A stretch of DNA of 64,000 bases from Saprospiraceae bacterium (GTDB lineage Bacteria; Bacteroidota; Bacteroidia; Chitinophagales; Saprospiraceae): contig JADKGL010000028.1 in assembly GCA_016722295.1 (NCBI GenBank), forward strand, positions 1 to 64,000. The letters are read 5' to 3'. The translations under genes were made by a program, and so were the position numbers. The notes beneath the pieces are model-generated. The model did no database searches, was not told the DNA's origin, and saw only the letters and a program-made list of their open reading frames with translations. Below are positions 16,556 through 25,730 of the stretch, in pieces (the first letter of the stretch is position 1; the number at the start of each line of letters is the position of its first letter).

Positions 16556-17137
16556 CTATACACTCTTGCGCTTATTAATTTCATCTCGAATCTTTGCGGC
16601 TTTTTTATAGTCTTCTTCTTCCAATACTTTCGCTAATAATTTTTCTAAATCTTCTACACTTTGTTTAGAAAAAGAATCAGATGTTTTTAATTTAGATTTC
16701 ATCGGTTTTTTTCCATCGCCTTCCAATTCATCCATCTCCAAACTTGCATTGTTCATAATGAATTGATAAGTATAGATTGGGCATGAAAATCGAACTGCCA
16801 TAGCTAAGGCATCTGATGTTCTTGAATCAATCTCATAGATTTCACCTTCACGCTCACAAACTAATTTGGAAAAGAAAATTCCATCGATCAAATCATTGAT
16901 TATAATTTCTCTAATTTCGATTGAAAAATTAGTTAATGCAGCTTTGAATAAATCGTGAGTCAAAGGTCTATTTGGAGTCATTCTTTCTAATACGACAGCT
17001 ATGGCTTGAGCCTCAAATCCACCAATGACGATGGGCAGTCTTCTAGAACCCTCTACATCTCCTAAAATAATGGCATAGTTCTGAGTTTGACTAACGCTGT
17101 GAGATAATGCTATGATCTCTAATTCAATGCGCTTCAT
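16556..17137 (-). CDS. Bifunctional nuclease family protein (DUF151) with C-terminal UVR domain
   Basis: The N-terminal two-thirds is a BFN/DUF151 domain (LPIVIGGFEAQAIAVVLE, then IDSRTSDALAMAVRFSCPI), a family with reported DNase/RNase activity in plants and unknown role in most bacteria. The last 35 residues are a UvrB/UvrC interaction motif (LLAKVLEEEDYKKAAKIRDE). I chose the ATG at 17137 (MKRIELEI) because homologues begin there; an in-frame ATG at 17152 adds five residues. It sits between etfA and feoA in one run of genes. Confidence 0.85.
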   Translation of the reverse strand: MKRIELEIIALSHSVSQTQNYAIILGDVEGSRRLPIVIGGFEAQAIAVVLERMTPNRPLTHDLFKAALTNFSIEIREIIINDLIDGIFFSKLVCEREGEIYEIDSRTSDALAMAVRFSCPIYTYQFIMNNASLEMDELEGDGKKPMKSKLKTSDSFSKQSVEDLEKLLAKVLEEEDYKKAAKIRDEINKRKSV

Positions 17138-17169
17138 ATCATCTGGTCCCATGTACTGAAATTTTTTAT

Positions 17170-18132
17170 TTAGGAATTGGATGATTTGAATTTTCTAATC
17201 GCTTCATTTAATTTTGGTACCACTTCAAATAAGTCTCCACAAATACCATAATCAGCTGCTTTAAAAAAAGGAGCTTCAGGATCTTTATTTATAACTATTA
17301 TTTTTCTACTACTATTCACTCCTGCAAGATGTTGAATAGCTCCTGATATACCTATTGCAATATATAAATTAGGTTTGATAGCAATCCCTGTTTGACCTAC
17401 ATGTTCGTGATGAGGTCTCCATCCGATGTCTGCCACTGGTCTTGAGCATGCAGTACTTGCACCGATTAAATCTGCCAATTCTTCAATCATTCCCCAGTTG
17501 CCTGGCTCCTTCATGCCGCGACCTGCAGAAACCACTGTATCTGCTTCAGCTAATGGAATTTTCCCCTTAACTAAATTTCTATCCAGCAACTTTATTTTGG
17601 ATGGTTGCACTGCAATTTCAACAGAACTTACTGTAGCATTTGAATCACCACTTTTCGAAGGCGAAATGCTATTCGGAGACAAGGCAATTATTGCTTTATC
17701 ATTTTTACTTGTATAGTAAGCAGAAGCTTTTCCTGAATATACTGATTTTCTAAAGATTAATTTTCCCCCTTCTTCTAGAATCGTATTTACACCAGAAACA
17801 AGTGGTCTATTCAATCTTACTGCAAGCCTTCCTGCGACCGATTTTCCAATACTTGAATTTGATAAAACAATATAGTTTGCTTGATTTTTTTCTGCCACTT
17901 GAGAGATCAATGAACATAGATTTTGACTGTCTGATCCATCAATATTTTGATTAGCCACAAGCACGTTTTGCACGCCATAATTTCCTAACCCTGCTAATGA
18001 ATCACTATTGCTTAACACTAAAGCAGTCAGTGGACTTGACTTCAATTTTGCAATTTGGGCTGCAAAACAAATAGCTTCGAGGCCTGACTTTTTAATTTCT
18101 CCTTGGTGAATTTCTATATATACTAAAACCAT
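17170..18132 (-). CDS. etfA: Electron transfer flavoprotein subunit alpha
   Basis: EtfA forms the FAD-carrying ETF heterodimer with EtfB and passes electrons from acyl-CoA dehydrogenases to the quinone pool. The 320-residue length is typical. The C-terminal FAD domain shows VVSAGRGMKEPGNWGMIEEL, then HVGQTGIAIKPNLYIAIGIS, GAIQHLAGVNSSRKIIVINK and DPEAPFFKAADYGI, all diagnostic. It starts ten bases after etfB. Confidence 0.96.
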   Translation of the reverse strand: MVLVYIEIHQGEIKKSGLEAICFAAQIAKLKSSPLTALVLSNSDSLAGLGNYGVQNVLVANQNIDGSDSQNLCSLISQVAEKNQANYIVLSNSSIGKSVAGRLAVRLNRPLVSGVNTILEEGGKLIFRKSVYSGKASAYYTSKNDKAIIALSPNSISPSKSGDSNATVSSVEIAVQPSKIKLLDRNLVKGKIPLAEADTVVSAGRGMKEPGNWGMIEELADLIGASTACSRPVADIGWRPHHEHVGQTGIAIKPNLYIAIGISGAIQHLAGVNSSRKIIVINKDPEAPFFKAADYGICGDLFEVVPKLNEAIRKFKSSNS

Positions 18133-18142
18133 AAGATTCTTT

Positions 18143-18883
18143 TTAGATGACTTTTGCTTCTTCGTGTAATATTTTAATCAATGCGTCCATATCATCGACA
18201 GCAAGCATTTTGACACCAGATTTTACTGGAGGTAATTCGAATCTTACCAATTCAAGATCTGATCCTAGCTTATCAACTGCTATAATGTCTAAAGGTTTTT
18301 TCTTTGCATCCATAATGCCCTTCATATTGGGAATTCGCTGCTCCGCTAGTCCTTTAGCAGCAGAAAGTACAAATGGCAAATTCACTTCTGAAGTCTCAGT
18401 GCCTCCTTCGATCTCTCTAGCTATAGTTGCTTTTGTTCCATCAATATCCAATTTATTACAATACGAAATGTAAGGAAGATCCATAAATTCGGCAACCATT
18501 GCTCCTGTTTCTGATCCATTGTGATCTATTGTCTCTTTTCCCAATAAAATAAGATCATAGGCCTTTGTTTTCGCAAAATCTGAAATGTATTTGGCTACTT
18601 CCCATGATGAATCCGGCTCAATGTCAATTCGAAAGGCGGCATCTGCACCTATTGCAAGTGCTTTACGCATAACTACCTCAGCATTTGAGTTTCCAACATG
18701 GATTACGTCTACTTGCCCACCGAATTTCTCTTTGAGCTCTATAGCTTTTACTAAAGCATACCATTCATCGTATGGATTTAGGATAAATACCAATCCATCT
18801 TCTTTTAATTTTCTAGAGTCCGCTTCAAATGTTATCTTTGAAGTGGTATCAGGTGTGCGACTTATACAGACAAGAAAATTCAT
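18143..18883 (-). CDS. etfB: Electron transfer flavoprotein subunit beta
   Basis: This is the AMP-binding partner of EtfA, 246 residues, with the family start MNFLVCISRTPDTTSKI, the NPYDEWYALVKAIELKE segment, the LILLGKETIDHNGSETGAMV nucleotide-binding loop and the RIPNMKGIMDAKKKPL signature. It appears to be the first gene of a five-gene run, etfB-etfA-nuclease-feoA-feoB, in which no gap exceeds about 32 bases. Confidence 0.96.
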   Translation of the reverse strand: MNFLVCISRTPDTTSKITFEADSRKLKEDGLVFILNPYDEWYALVKAIELKEKFGGQVDVIHVGNSNAEVVMRKALAIGADAAFRIDIEPDSSWEVAKYISDFAKTKAYDLILLGKETIDHNGSETGAMVAEFMDLPYISYCNKLDIDGTKATIAREIEGGTETSEVNLPFVLSAAKGLAEQRIPNMKGIMDAKKKPLDIIAVDKLGSDLELVRFELPPVKSGVKMLAVDDMDALIKILHEEAKVI

Positions 18884-18952
18884 CTTTTGTATTTTTACGT
18901 CGCAAATATATTATTATTCTGTTTCTAAATGTGCATTTAATAGGAAAATACA

Positions 18953-19270
18953 ATGGAAAGACTCGATCAAATCAAGCAAATGTTGTCCGAAGATGCTAAA
19001 AATAGCTTTCTCAATTTTGCTCTAGCCAAAGAGTATGAATCTCAGTCCAACTATACAATGGCAATAGAGCATTATGAATTTATCCGACAGAATGATCCTA
19101 GCTATGTTGGGACATTTTATCATTTAGCAAAATTATATATTGCAAATGAAGATTTTTCTAATGCAAAATTTATTATTGAGGAAGGCATTACTATAGCGAA
19201 ATCACTTAAAGATTTTCACGCCGAATCTGAATTAAAAAACTTGCTAATGAATTTAATGGTTGATTTATAA
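18953..19270 (+). CDS. Small tetratricopeptide-repeat protein
   Basis: The 105-residue cytoplasmic protein contains about two TPR units: FLNFALAKEYESQSNYTMAI and GTFYHLAKLYIANEDFSNAK, each with the expected spacing of small and aromatic residues. It has no signal peptide. It is divergent from etfB with 69 bases between them and stands alone. Likely an adaptor; partner unknown. Confidence 0.8.
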   Translation: MERLDQIKQMLSEDAKNSFLNFALAKEYESQSNYTMAIEHYEFIRQNDPSYVGTFYHLAKLYIANEDFSNAKFIIEEGITIAKSLKDFHAESELKNLLMNLMVDL

Positions 19271-19340
19271 AATCTTGGTTTCGAAAAGTCAACGAATAGG
19301 CTTACAGATCGAGTTAAAATTAAATTATTATTTGGTCAAA

Positions 19341-19793
19341 TTAGTTTCTTTTTTTTTGAAAAAAGCTTTGAAGTAATTGCTCTGATTCACCATTCATCAA
19401 TCCAAATTGGATTTTAGTTTTGGGATGTAATAATTCTTTGCCAAATCTCATAAATCCCTGCTTTCTATCTTCAGCGGCATAAACCAGTCTTCCCAACTGT
19501 GACCATCTCAATGCACCAGCACACATAATACATGGTTCAAGAGAAACATATAGTGTACATTTTTTTAGATATTTCATGTCCAATTGCGAAGAAGCTGATG
19601 TAATAGCTAAAATTTCAGCGTGAGCTGTGACATCACTAAGTAATTCTGTTTGGTTATGCGATTTTGAAATGATTTGATTTTTATAGACTAAAACTGCACC
19701 AATTGGCACTTCTTCAGCTTCAAAAGCAATTTTTGCCTCTCGTAGTGCGAGTTTCATATAATAATTGTCATCATATACGGTAAGTAAGGCCAT
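19341..19793 (-). CDS. tadA: tRNA-specific adenosine deaminase TadA / nucleoside deaminase
   Basis: The protein deaminates the wobble adenosine of tRNA-Arg to inosine. It is a 150-residue zinc cytidine-deaminase fold with HAEILAI (Zn-binding His and catalytic Glu) and PCIMCAGAL (two Zn-binding Cys), plus the VPIGAVLV strand. A role as guanine or other nucleoside deaminase cannot be fully excluded on sequence alone, but a single short HAE/PCxxC enzyme of this type in Bacteroidota is usually TadA. Confidence 0.85.
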   Translation of the reverse strand: MALLTVYDDNYYMKLALREAKIAFEAEEVPIGAVLVYKNQIISKSHNQTELLSDVTAHAEILAITSASSQLDMKYLKKCTLYVSLEPCIMCAGALRWSQLGRLVYAAEDRKQGFMRFGKELLHPKTKIQFGLMNGESEQLLQSFFQKKRN

Positions 19794-19913
19794 GATTGGT
19801 TTTTTATCAATTATCGATCAAAGGTATATTTTTTCATTTAGTCCATTAATTTTTGTCAAGACAAATATTTTATAAGAATTTCAAAAAAATAATTTAAGAT
19901 CGTATCTTTGCAC

Positions 19914-21395
19914 ATGGAAAAGCAAATTGGTCGCAACACAGACATAGTTTTAGAAGCCCTTACTTTCGATGATGTTTTATTGATACCAGCATATTCTGAT
20001 GTATTGCCTCGTGATACAGACATTAGTACACAACTCACTACAGATATAAGGATAAATGTGCCTATAGTCTCTGCAGCTATGGATACTGTGACTGAAAAAG
20101 ATTTAGCGATTTCAATGGCGAGAGTAGGAGGAATTGGGATAATTCATAAAAATATGCCCATTGAAAACCAAGCCTACCAAGTGAGAAGTGTAAAGAGATC
20201 AGAAAGTGGGATGATCTTGGATCCGGTCACATTATTGGCAAATGCTACAGTAAAGGATGCATTACTGCTTATGGAGACGCATCGCATCGGAGGTATTCCA
20301 ATTGTTGATTCTGACAATAAACTTGTAGGAATTTTGACCAACCGCGATCTTAGATTTGAAGCCCATCCCAATAGAAAAATCTCAGAGATCATGACCAAAA
20401 GTAATTTGATAACTGCTCCAGTTGGAACTAACTTTGAAAAGGCTAAAGATTTATTGCAAAAATATAAAATTGAAAAACTTCCAGTTGTAAAAAAAGATGG
20501 AACTTTAGCGGGATTGATTACATACAAAGACATCATGAAATTGGAGAATTTCCCATTTTCATGCAAAGATAGATTAGGGAGATTAGTTGTTGGAGCGGCA
20601 GTTGGTGTTGCAGCTGATACTATGGATAGAGTTGATGCCCTGGTTGCAGTAGATGTCGATGTGATTTGTGTTGATACAGCACACGGTCATTCAAAAGGTG
20701 TTTTAGATACGATTAAAAAAATAAGAAAAGCACATAAGCATCTTCAAATCATAGGTGGTAATGTTGCTACAGGTGAAGCAGCGTTGGCCTTGGTTGGTGC
20801 TGGTGTAAATGGAGTAAAGGTCGGTGTAGGACCAGGCAGTATTTGTACTACTCGAGTTGTCGCAGGTGTCGGCGTACCACAACTTACCGCAATATCATTG
20901 GCATATCAGAGTATTAAGAAAAAAGGAATACCAATCATCGGTGATGGAGGAATACGATATACAGGAGATATACCGAAAGCAATTGCAGCTGGAGCAAGTA
21001 GTATAATGGCGGGATCACTTTTTGCTGGAACGGAAGAAGCACCTGGTGAGACCATCATTTTTGATGGCAGAAAATTCAAAGTATACAGAGGCATGGGATC
21101 CATTGGAGCTATGCAGCTTGGATCCAAAGATCGCTATTTTCAAGATGTAGAAGATGATATCAAGAAATTAGTTCCAGAGGGTATTGAAGGTCGTGTTCCA
21201 TTCAAAGGAAAAGTATCAGAAGTAATGGTACAATATATAGGTGGTCTCAGAGCAAGTATGGGCTACGTCGGTGCAAAGACAATTTCAGATTTACAAAAAG
21301 CTAAAATGGTGCGAATTACCAATTCAGGAATAACGGAAAGTCATCCTCATCATATTACGATTACTAAGGAATCTCCTAATTATTCCAGAAGGTAA
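19914..21395 (+). CDS. guaB: Inosine-5'-monophosphate dehydrogenase
   Basis: GuaB oxidises IMP to XMP, the committed step to GMP. The protein is 493 residues from the ATG at 19914. It shows the start LTFDDVLLIPAYSDVLPRD, two CBS domains (about 90-205), the catalytic loop GVGPGSICTTR with its Cys, IIGDGGIRYTGDIPKA, the GMGS phosphate loop, and a C-terminal VEGRVPFKG-like block (IEGRVPFKGKV). A TTG two codons upstream is in frame, but it overlaps a TATCTTTG box (19903-19910) and was rejected as start. The 3' end overlaps the convergent CHAT gene by 20 bases. Confidence 0.96.
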   Translation: MEKQIGRNTDIVLEALTFDDVLLIPAYSDVLPRDTDISTQLTTDIRINVPIVSAAMDTVTEKDLAISMARVGGIGIIHKNMPIENQAYQVRSVKRSESGMILDPVTLLANATVKDALLLMETHRIGGIPIVDSDNKLVGILTNRDLRFEAHPNRKISEIMTKSNLITAPVGTNFEKAKDLLQKYKIEKLPVVKKDGTLAGLITYKDIMKLENFPFSCKDRLGRLVVGAAVGVAADTMDRVDALVAVDVDVICVDTAHGHSKGVLDTIKKIRKAHKHLQIIGGNVATGEAALALVGAGVNGVKVGVGPGSICTTRVVAGVGVPQLTAISLAYQSIKKKGIPIIGDGGIRYTGDIPKAIAAGASSIMAGSLFAGTEEAPGETIIFDGRKFKVYRGMGSIGAMQLGSKDRYFQDVEDDIKKLVPEGIEGRVPFKGKVSEVMVQYIGGLRASMGYVGAKTISDLQKAKMVRITNSGITESHPHHITITKESPNYSRR

Positions 21396-24048
21396 ATGTT
21401 TTGCCACGATATATTGGTTTAATATTTCCAGTCAGCGTAAAAGCTGCCCAATAATAAGGGTGTGAAAGTTCAGGATAGTCCGAAATAAATTTACGTTTTG
21501 CATATGCAAGAGCTTCATCTTTTGAATGTCCATCAACTATAAATTGGTAATAATTTTGCATTATAATTGCTGTAGCTTGATCATTGACTGACCAAAGACT
21601 GGAGATCACAGATCCAGATCCTGCTAAAATAAATCCTCTTGACAAACTAAGAATTCCTTCACTACTATCCATATAACCTGCTGAAGACTCACATGCACTT
21701 AAAACTACTTGTTGGGCATCCAATTTTAATGCAGAAATTTGATGTAAGTTCATTCTATCATAAGTTGAATTTGACTTTGAAAATATGACACAAGAATTTT
21801 CATAATCGAGATTATCAATTAATGCATGACTTGCTATATGAAGAAATCCAGCATTTTGTGAACTAGAAATAAAATTACTTATTGTAGCATTCTCAGCAAC
21901 ATACTCTCTTCCATTCATTAATTTTGAAACAGATTTGCTCTCTTGTGAATTATAGGTTAAGGCTTTATACTCAATCTTTGTATTATGATCAAAAGTCGAA
22001 TTGCTAAATTCTGGAGCGAAGCAATAAAATTTTGAAAATTTACTTTCCTTTATTTGCAACTTACTGAATGCTTCATAAGAAAATTGATAATTAATGAATG
22101 CATACTTAACTAAAGGTATATTTACTTCTTTTGTCGAATTAGAATTTTGCAAATACTCAAAAGGAATCTTCCAAATTACACCATTCGGAACTATGATTAA
22201 TCGTTTATCCCTTAGATTTTCATCCTTAAATATAATATTATAAAAATAGTTAGAATATTCCTTCAAACTTTGTGTCGATACTGTGCTCACTTTGCTAATT
22301 CCTTCAGTATATCTCTTTATATTTTCTTTAAATATGAAATCGCTCTTAATAATATCTAGGCAAAATTCGCCTTTGCTCAATTTAAACAAATAAACAGAAG
22401 AATCGTGTGTTAAAAACTCATACAAAATTTCATTACGAGATAAACTTTGGATGGCATCATTTATATAATTAGAACTATTTACATCAAGTTTAATTTCAAT
22501 ATTAGTAAGCTGAAGTGAATCTTTTTTCTTTTTTAACCGTCCAAGTTCCATATTAAGTAATGCCGCTTTTCTAGGGTCAGTTTCGTACTCCATATCAACG
22601 TTAAGTTGGTTCATTTTCAAACTTGTTTTCACAAATTCTGCCTTTTGTGATTGACTGAGTTTTGATGAATTATGATTTAAATTTAATATACTTTCCAAAT
22701 AATTGCTATGGAATAATTCTGAAAATTTAAATGCGTAGTCGTATTCATGGCTTTTAACTGCTTTACTAAACGCTTCATTTTTTAATCCCTCAGAAGACAA
22801 TTGATGCAATAAAGCAGATTTTTCTCTTTGAGAATGAACCGAAATTTGATTAGAAAGTAATATTGCCATGTGATAATAGTGCATCGATTTTTTTAGTATA
22901 TTTTTATCATGACTGGATTCATAATCATCATAGAAAATTTGAGCTGCCAAACTATAAAGTCCTTTATATAAATTTAATTGATTTGAGTTTGCTATTTTTA
23001 TTTTTGTATCTAAGAAAACATCACAATTAATTTCATTCCTCTTCATTAATTTATTGCGTATGTCAATAAGTTTATTCTTTGCTTTTATTGTATTATTTTC
23101 ATTGATCATAAGTGTCACCTCAAGCAACTCAGTTTCTATCAAAAAATCCGCAGTAAGTTCAAAATGTCTACTGCTATACGTAAGCAATTTTGCATAAAAC
23201 AATCGAGCTTCTTTTGGGTGTTTTTGAGCTAAGTTATTCACAAGATGATAATAACAATATGCCCATTTATTTGGATCTACTTCTTTTACATATTCCAATT
23301 TTTTTACAATATCATTACATTGACCAATATCTTGATGATAGATAGTCATAATAGATTTAAGGTATAATAAATTCAACAAATTCAATTGATACTCATACAG
23401 GCTAAGTGTTGATTTTAACTTTTCTAATTCAAAATTAAGGCTGTCAATTTGTGTTTCAAAATTACTTCGCTCCTCCATTTTGAAATTTTCAACTTTGCTA
23501 GTAAGGTAATTCGTTTGTGCATAGAATGCCAAAGAGAATTTTCCACTCCTCCGTGCCCAATCTGCACTTTGCTTATCAAACTGTCTACTTGCAAAAAAAT
23601 CCCCATTGACAAAACTAAAATAAGCCTTCTCTTCAAAATAATTGATCATTCCTTCATCATTATCATCGATTAAAGGTATCTGATCTAAGTAATAAAATGC
23701 TGAATCAATTTTCCCAACTTCAATGTAATTATAATATAACATTAAAATACTTGCAATCATTCCACTTTTCTCATTCAAAAATTTTCTCACATCAAATGCT
23801 TGTTTGGCATGAATTGTTGCAATATCAAATTTTGAATGTTTGTGAAAATGGATAGACAAAATTTGCATGGCTCTAGCTAAACATGAAAATTCGCAATTTG
23901 ACTCAAATATTGGAATGTGGCTAGTCAATTTCTCAATTCGAACACTTTCATCTTCAATTTTCTTTATATCATCAATAATAGCCTTGCATTGGCTATATGC
24001 AAACAATGGGAAAAGCAATAGAATTAGACAAAGATTATGCCTTGACAT
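21376..24048 (-). CDS. Secreted TPR-CHAT domain (caspase-like peptidase) protein
   Basis: The 890-residue protein begins with a signal peptide (MSRHNLCLILLLFPLFAYSQ). It is followed by a long helical TPR-like region (about 30-480), a coiled segment (510-540) and a C-terminal CHAT domain of the caspase/separase clan. The catalytic dyad is visible as His in HIASHALIDN (near 740) and Cys in VVLSACESSAGYM (near 785), followed by the usual GSVISSLWSVNDQAT. Known CHAT enzymes act in proteolytic signalling, including type III-E Craspase; the substrate here is unknown. The broken subtilase gene lies 165 bases upstream on the same strand, separated by a terminator. Confidence 0.9.
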   Translation of the reverse strand: MSRHNLCLILLLFPLFAYSQCKAIIDDIKKIEDESVRIEKLTSHIPIFESNCEFSCLARAMQILSIHFHKHSKFDIATIHAKQAFDVRKFLNEKSGMIASILMLYYNYIEVGKIDSAFYYLDQIPLIDDNDEGMINYFEEKAYFSFVNGDFFASRQFDKQSADWARRSGKFSLAFYAQTNYLTSKVENFKMEERSNFETQIDSLNFELEKLKSTLSLYEYQLNLLNLLYLKSIMTIYHQDIGQCNDIVKKLEYVKEVDPNKWAYCYYHLVNNLAQKHPKEARLFYAKLLTYSSRHFELTADFLIETELLEVTLMINENNTIKAKNKLIDIRNKLMKRNEINCDVFLDTKIKIANSNQLNLYKGLYSLAAQIFYDDYESSHDKNILKKSMHYYHMAILLSNQISVHSQREKSALLHQLSSEGLKNEAFSKAVKSHEYDYAFKFSELFHSNYLESILNLNHNSSKLSQSQKAEFVKTSLKMNQLNVDMEYETDPRKAALLNMELGRLKKKKDSLQLTNIEIKLDVNSSNYINDAIQSLSRNEILYEFLTHDSSVYLFKLSKGEFCLDIIKSDFIFKENIKRYTEGISKVSTVSTQSLKEYSNYFYNIIFKDENLRDKRLIIVPNGVIWKIPFEYLQNSNSTKEVNIPLVKYAFINYQFSYEAFSKLQIKESKFSKFYCFAPEFSNSTFDHNTKIEYKALTYNSQESKSVSKLMNGREYVAENATISNFISSSQNAGFLHIASHALIDNLDYENSCVIFSKSNSTYDRMNLHQISALKLDAQQVVLSACESSAGYMDSSEGILSLSRGFILAGSGSVISSLWSVNDQATAIIMQNYYQFIVDGHSKDEALAYAKRKFISDYPELSHPYYWAAFTLTGNIKPIYRGKTFTFWNN

Positions 24049-24142
24049 TTAGTATTTCTTTTTGCTAATGACAAAGCTAATTAATTATTTATAAAATTAC
24101 TTATTTTTATGCATTTAATAAAGTAATAGAAATTAGAATTAT

Positions 24143-24172
24143 AAAAAATGGAGGTAGTTTTTGAACTACCCC
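24143..24172 (-). terminator. Rho-independent terminator after the broken subtilase gene
   Basis: Minus strand: arms GGTAGTT and AACTACC (24164-24170 and 24153-24159) extend by further G-C and G-T pairs around a 4-base loop. They are followed after three bases by a run of six T. It separates the subtilase remnant from the CHAT gene. Confidence 0.7.
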
Positions 24173-24213
24173 CTAATGCAAAAAGAATTTACCCTCTTAG
24201 AAAGGCTAATCAG

Positions 24214-25581
24214 TTACGGTGTTGGAATAAGTTTGTAATAACCTTGTATTGGACTAACATGTTGTTGGCATGAAATAACACTTAGGTTCGATACATAATT
24301 AGTACGGAAGTAATTTGGTCCTCCAGAAATATAGGTGTTAATGTAAAAATTTACAGCTTTAGCTGCAGCATATTCTGATCCTCCAAATTGACCAACTGAG
24401 TCGCTTCCCGAACATTCCAAATTATTGAAAGCGCCACTTATAGCTATACTATTATTTGTCGAACTTGATCTACAGTTAGAGCGAGGGAGCGGAATTCCAG
24501 TTGATGCATCTACAGCGATGAGTTCGAAAATTCTTGGCAAACCATTGTAAGAATAACTTGATGGAATAGGTTCCTGATTCCCTGCATCAATCATTAAGCT
24601 ATCAGAACCTCCTGAACAGAAAATGCTGCGACTTGAATCTTGACTTAAATAATCAGTCATCACGTCTTTGAGCAACGAAGCTGTTGCACTAAAATCATAA
24701 TAAACTGTTGACATGCATAATATTTTTGCACCTCTTGATGCTGCATATCGTATTCCACATGCAACTCTGAATGGCGAACTCATGTTGTTTTAATCATAAA
24801 TTTTAATTGGCAATAATTTGAGATTAGTAGAGTTATTCAATATTATTTGATTTATTCCACTGCCTTCTCCCTGGAGATCAAAACTGTTTTCATCCTGGTT
24901 TATAAGATTGTTTCCATTCATTATACTATTTGCAAAATTATAACCATAAATATCATCTGCTAATCCATTGCCATCATCATCTACATTGTTATTTAAATTA
25001 CTTGATTCTGTATTGTTGATTAAAATAGAAGAAGCATTCGATGGATCAAACCCAGAACTTAATACACCTACGATTAAAGAATTTCCATTATTACTAGAAT
25101 TTCCAGAACTTAATAGAGTTTGAAATTCAGCTACTAAAGTACTTGCATCAGGAGTGCAGTCATTCCCATCATTTCCAACGATAATATTTTCTCGAAATAC
25201 CCTTCTAGGTCTAGGTCTTCCAGGCCATATTAAACTAGCATAGAATGCTGTAGTGTCACGAAACAAAATTAATGTGGAATCACAAGGACAGATGTATACA
25301 TATTTAGTAAAATCTCCGTCTAACGAATCCGCCATCGCTTGAATATAAAATCGCAGTGTATCAGACATTGTATAATATGACTCCGCAACTGAATTGGCTA
25401 TATAAAAATTAGAATTATCTGAAGCAAGCTGTCCGCTTTTTATAAAGCTTACTATTGTTGGCATTTGTGTCATCGGAACAAGACTTTGAGTTTTAGTTTC
25501 TTTTGGATTTGAACAACTCATGAAGAAATTGAAAATGGAAAAGATGGCCACAAATAATAGTAAGGTTTTCAAGTTTGGCAT
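24214..25581 (-). pseudogene. Subtilase (S8)-like lipoprotein interrupted by one in-frame TAA
   Basis: Two open segments (25581-24790 and 24783-24214) lie in the same frame, separated only by TAA (24792-24790) and two Asn codons. Joined, they align end to end with a subtilase: lipoprotein-type signal (FFMSC), an N-terminal domain with YICPCDSTLILF, then VGVLSSGFDPS (catalytic Asp region), NNVDDDGNGLADDIYGYNF, QGEGSGIN (His region), LLPIKIYD | SPFRVACGIRYAASRGAKIL and FGGSEYAAAKAV (Ser region). The catalytic Asp reads Ser and the His reads Glu, so even the full-length ancestor would be inactive. Either a decaying pseudoenzyme gene or, less likely, two proteins. Confidence 0.75.
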
Positions 25582-25704
25582 AAATTAGATTTATTTATAG
25601 TGTAATCAATGATAATTTTGTTACCCTAATTTTTAAAAAAAAATTATTTTTTTACATATAAATAATTTATATATAAAAAATATTACTATTTACAACAAAA
25701 CTTG

Positions 25705-25712
25705 TACCTTTG
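25705..25712 (+). promoter_or_regulatory. -7 box of metG
   Basis: TACCTTTG is a perfect TAnnTTTG match 18 bases before the ATG at 25731. It supports that start over the in-frame TTG at 25710. Confidence 0.5.
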
Positions 25713-25730
25713 GACACTTTTTGCTGTACA

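Noticed and set aside
24783..24790. Two separate genes instead of one broken subtilase
   Set aside because: The frame is identical on both sides of the single TAA and the joined translation follows subtilase motif order; the second part alone starts mid-domain.
25710..25730. TTG start for MetG
   Set aside because: It overlaps the -7 box TACCTTTG; the ATG at 25731 begins at the conserved N terminus.
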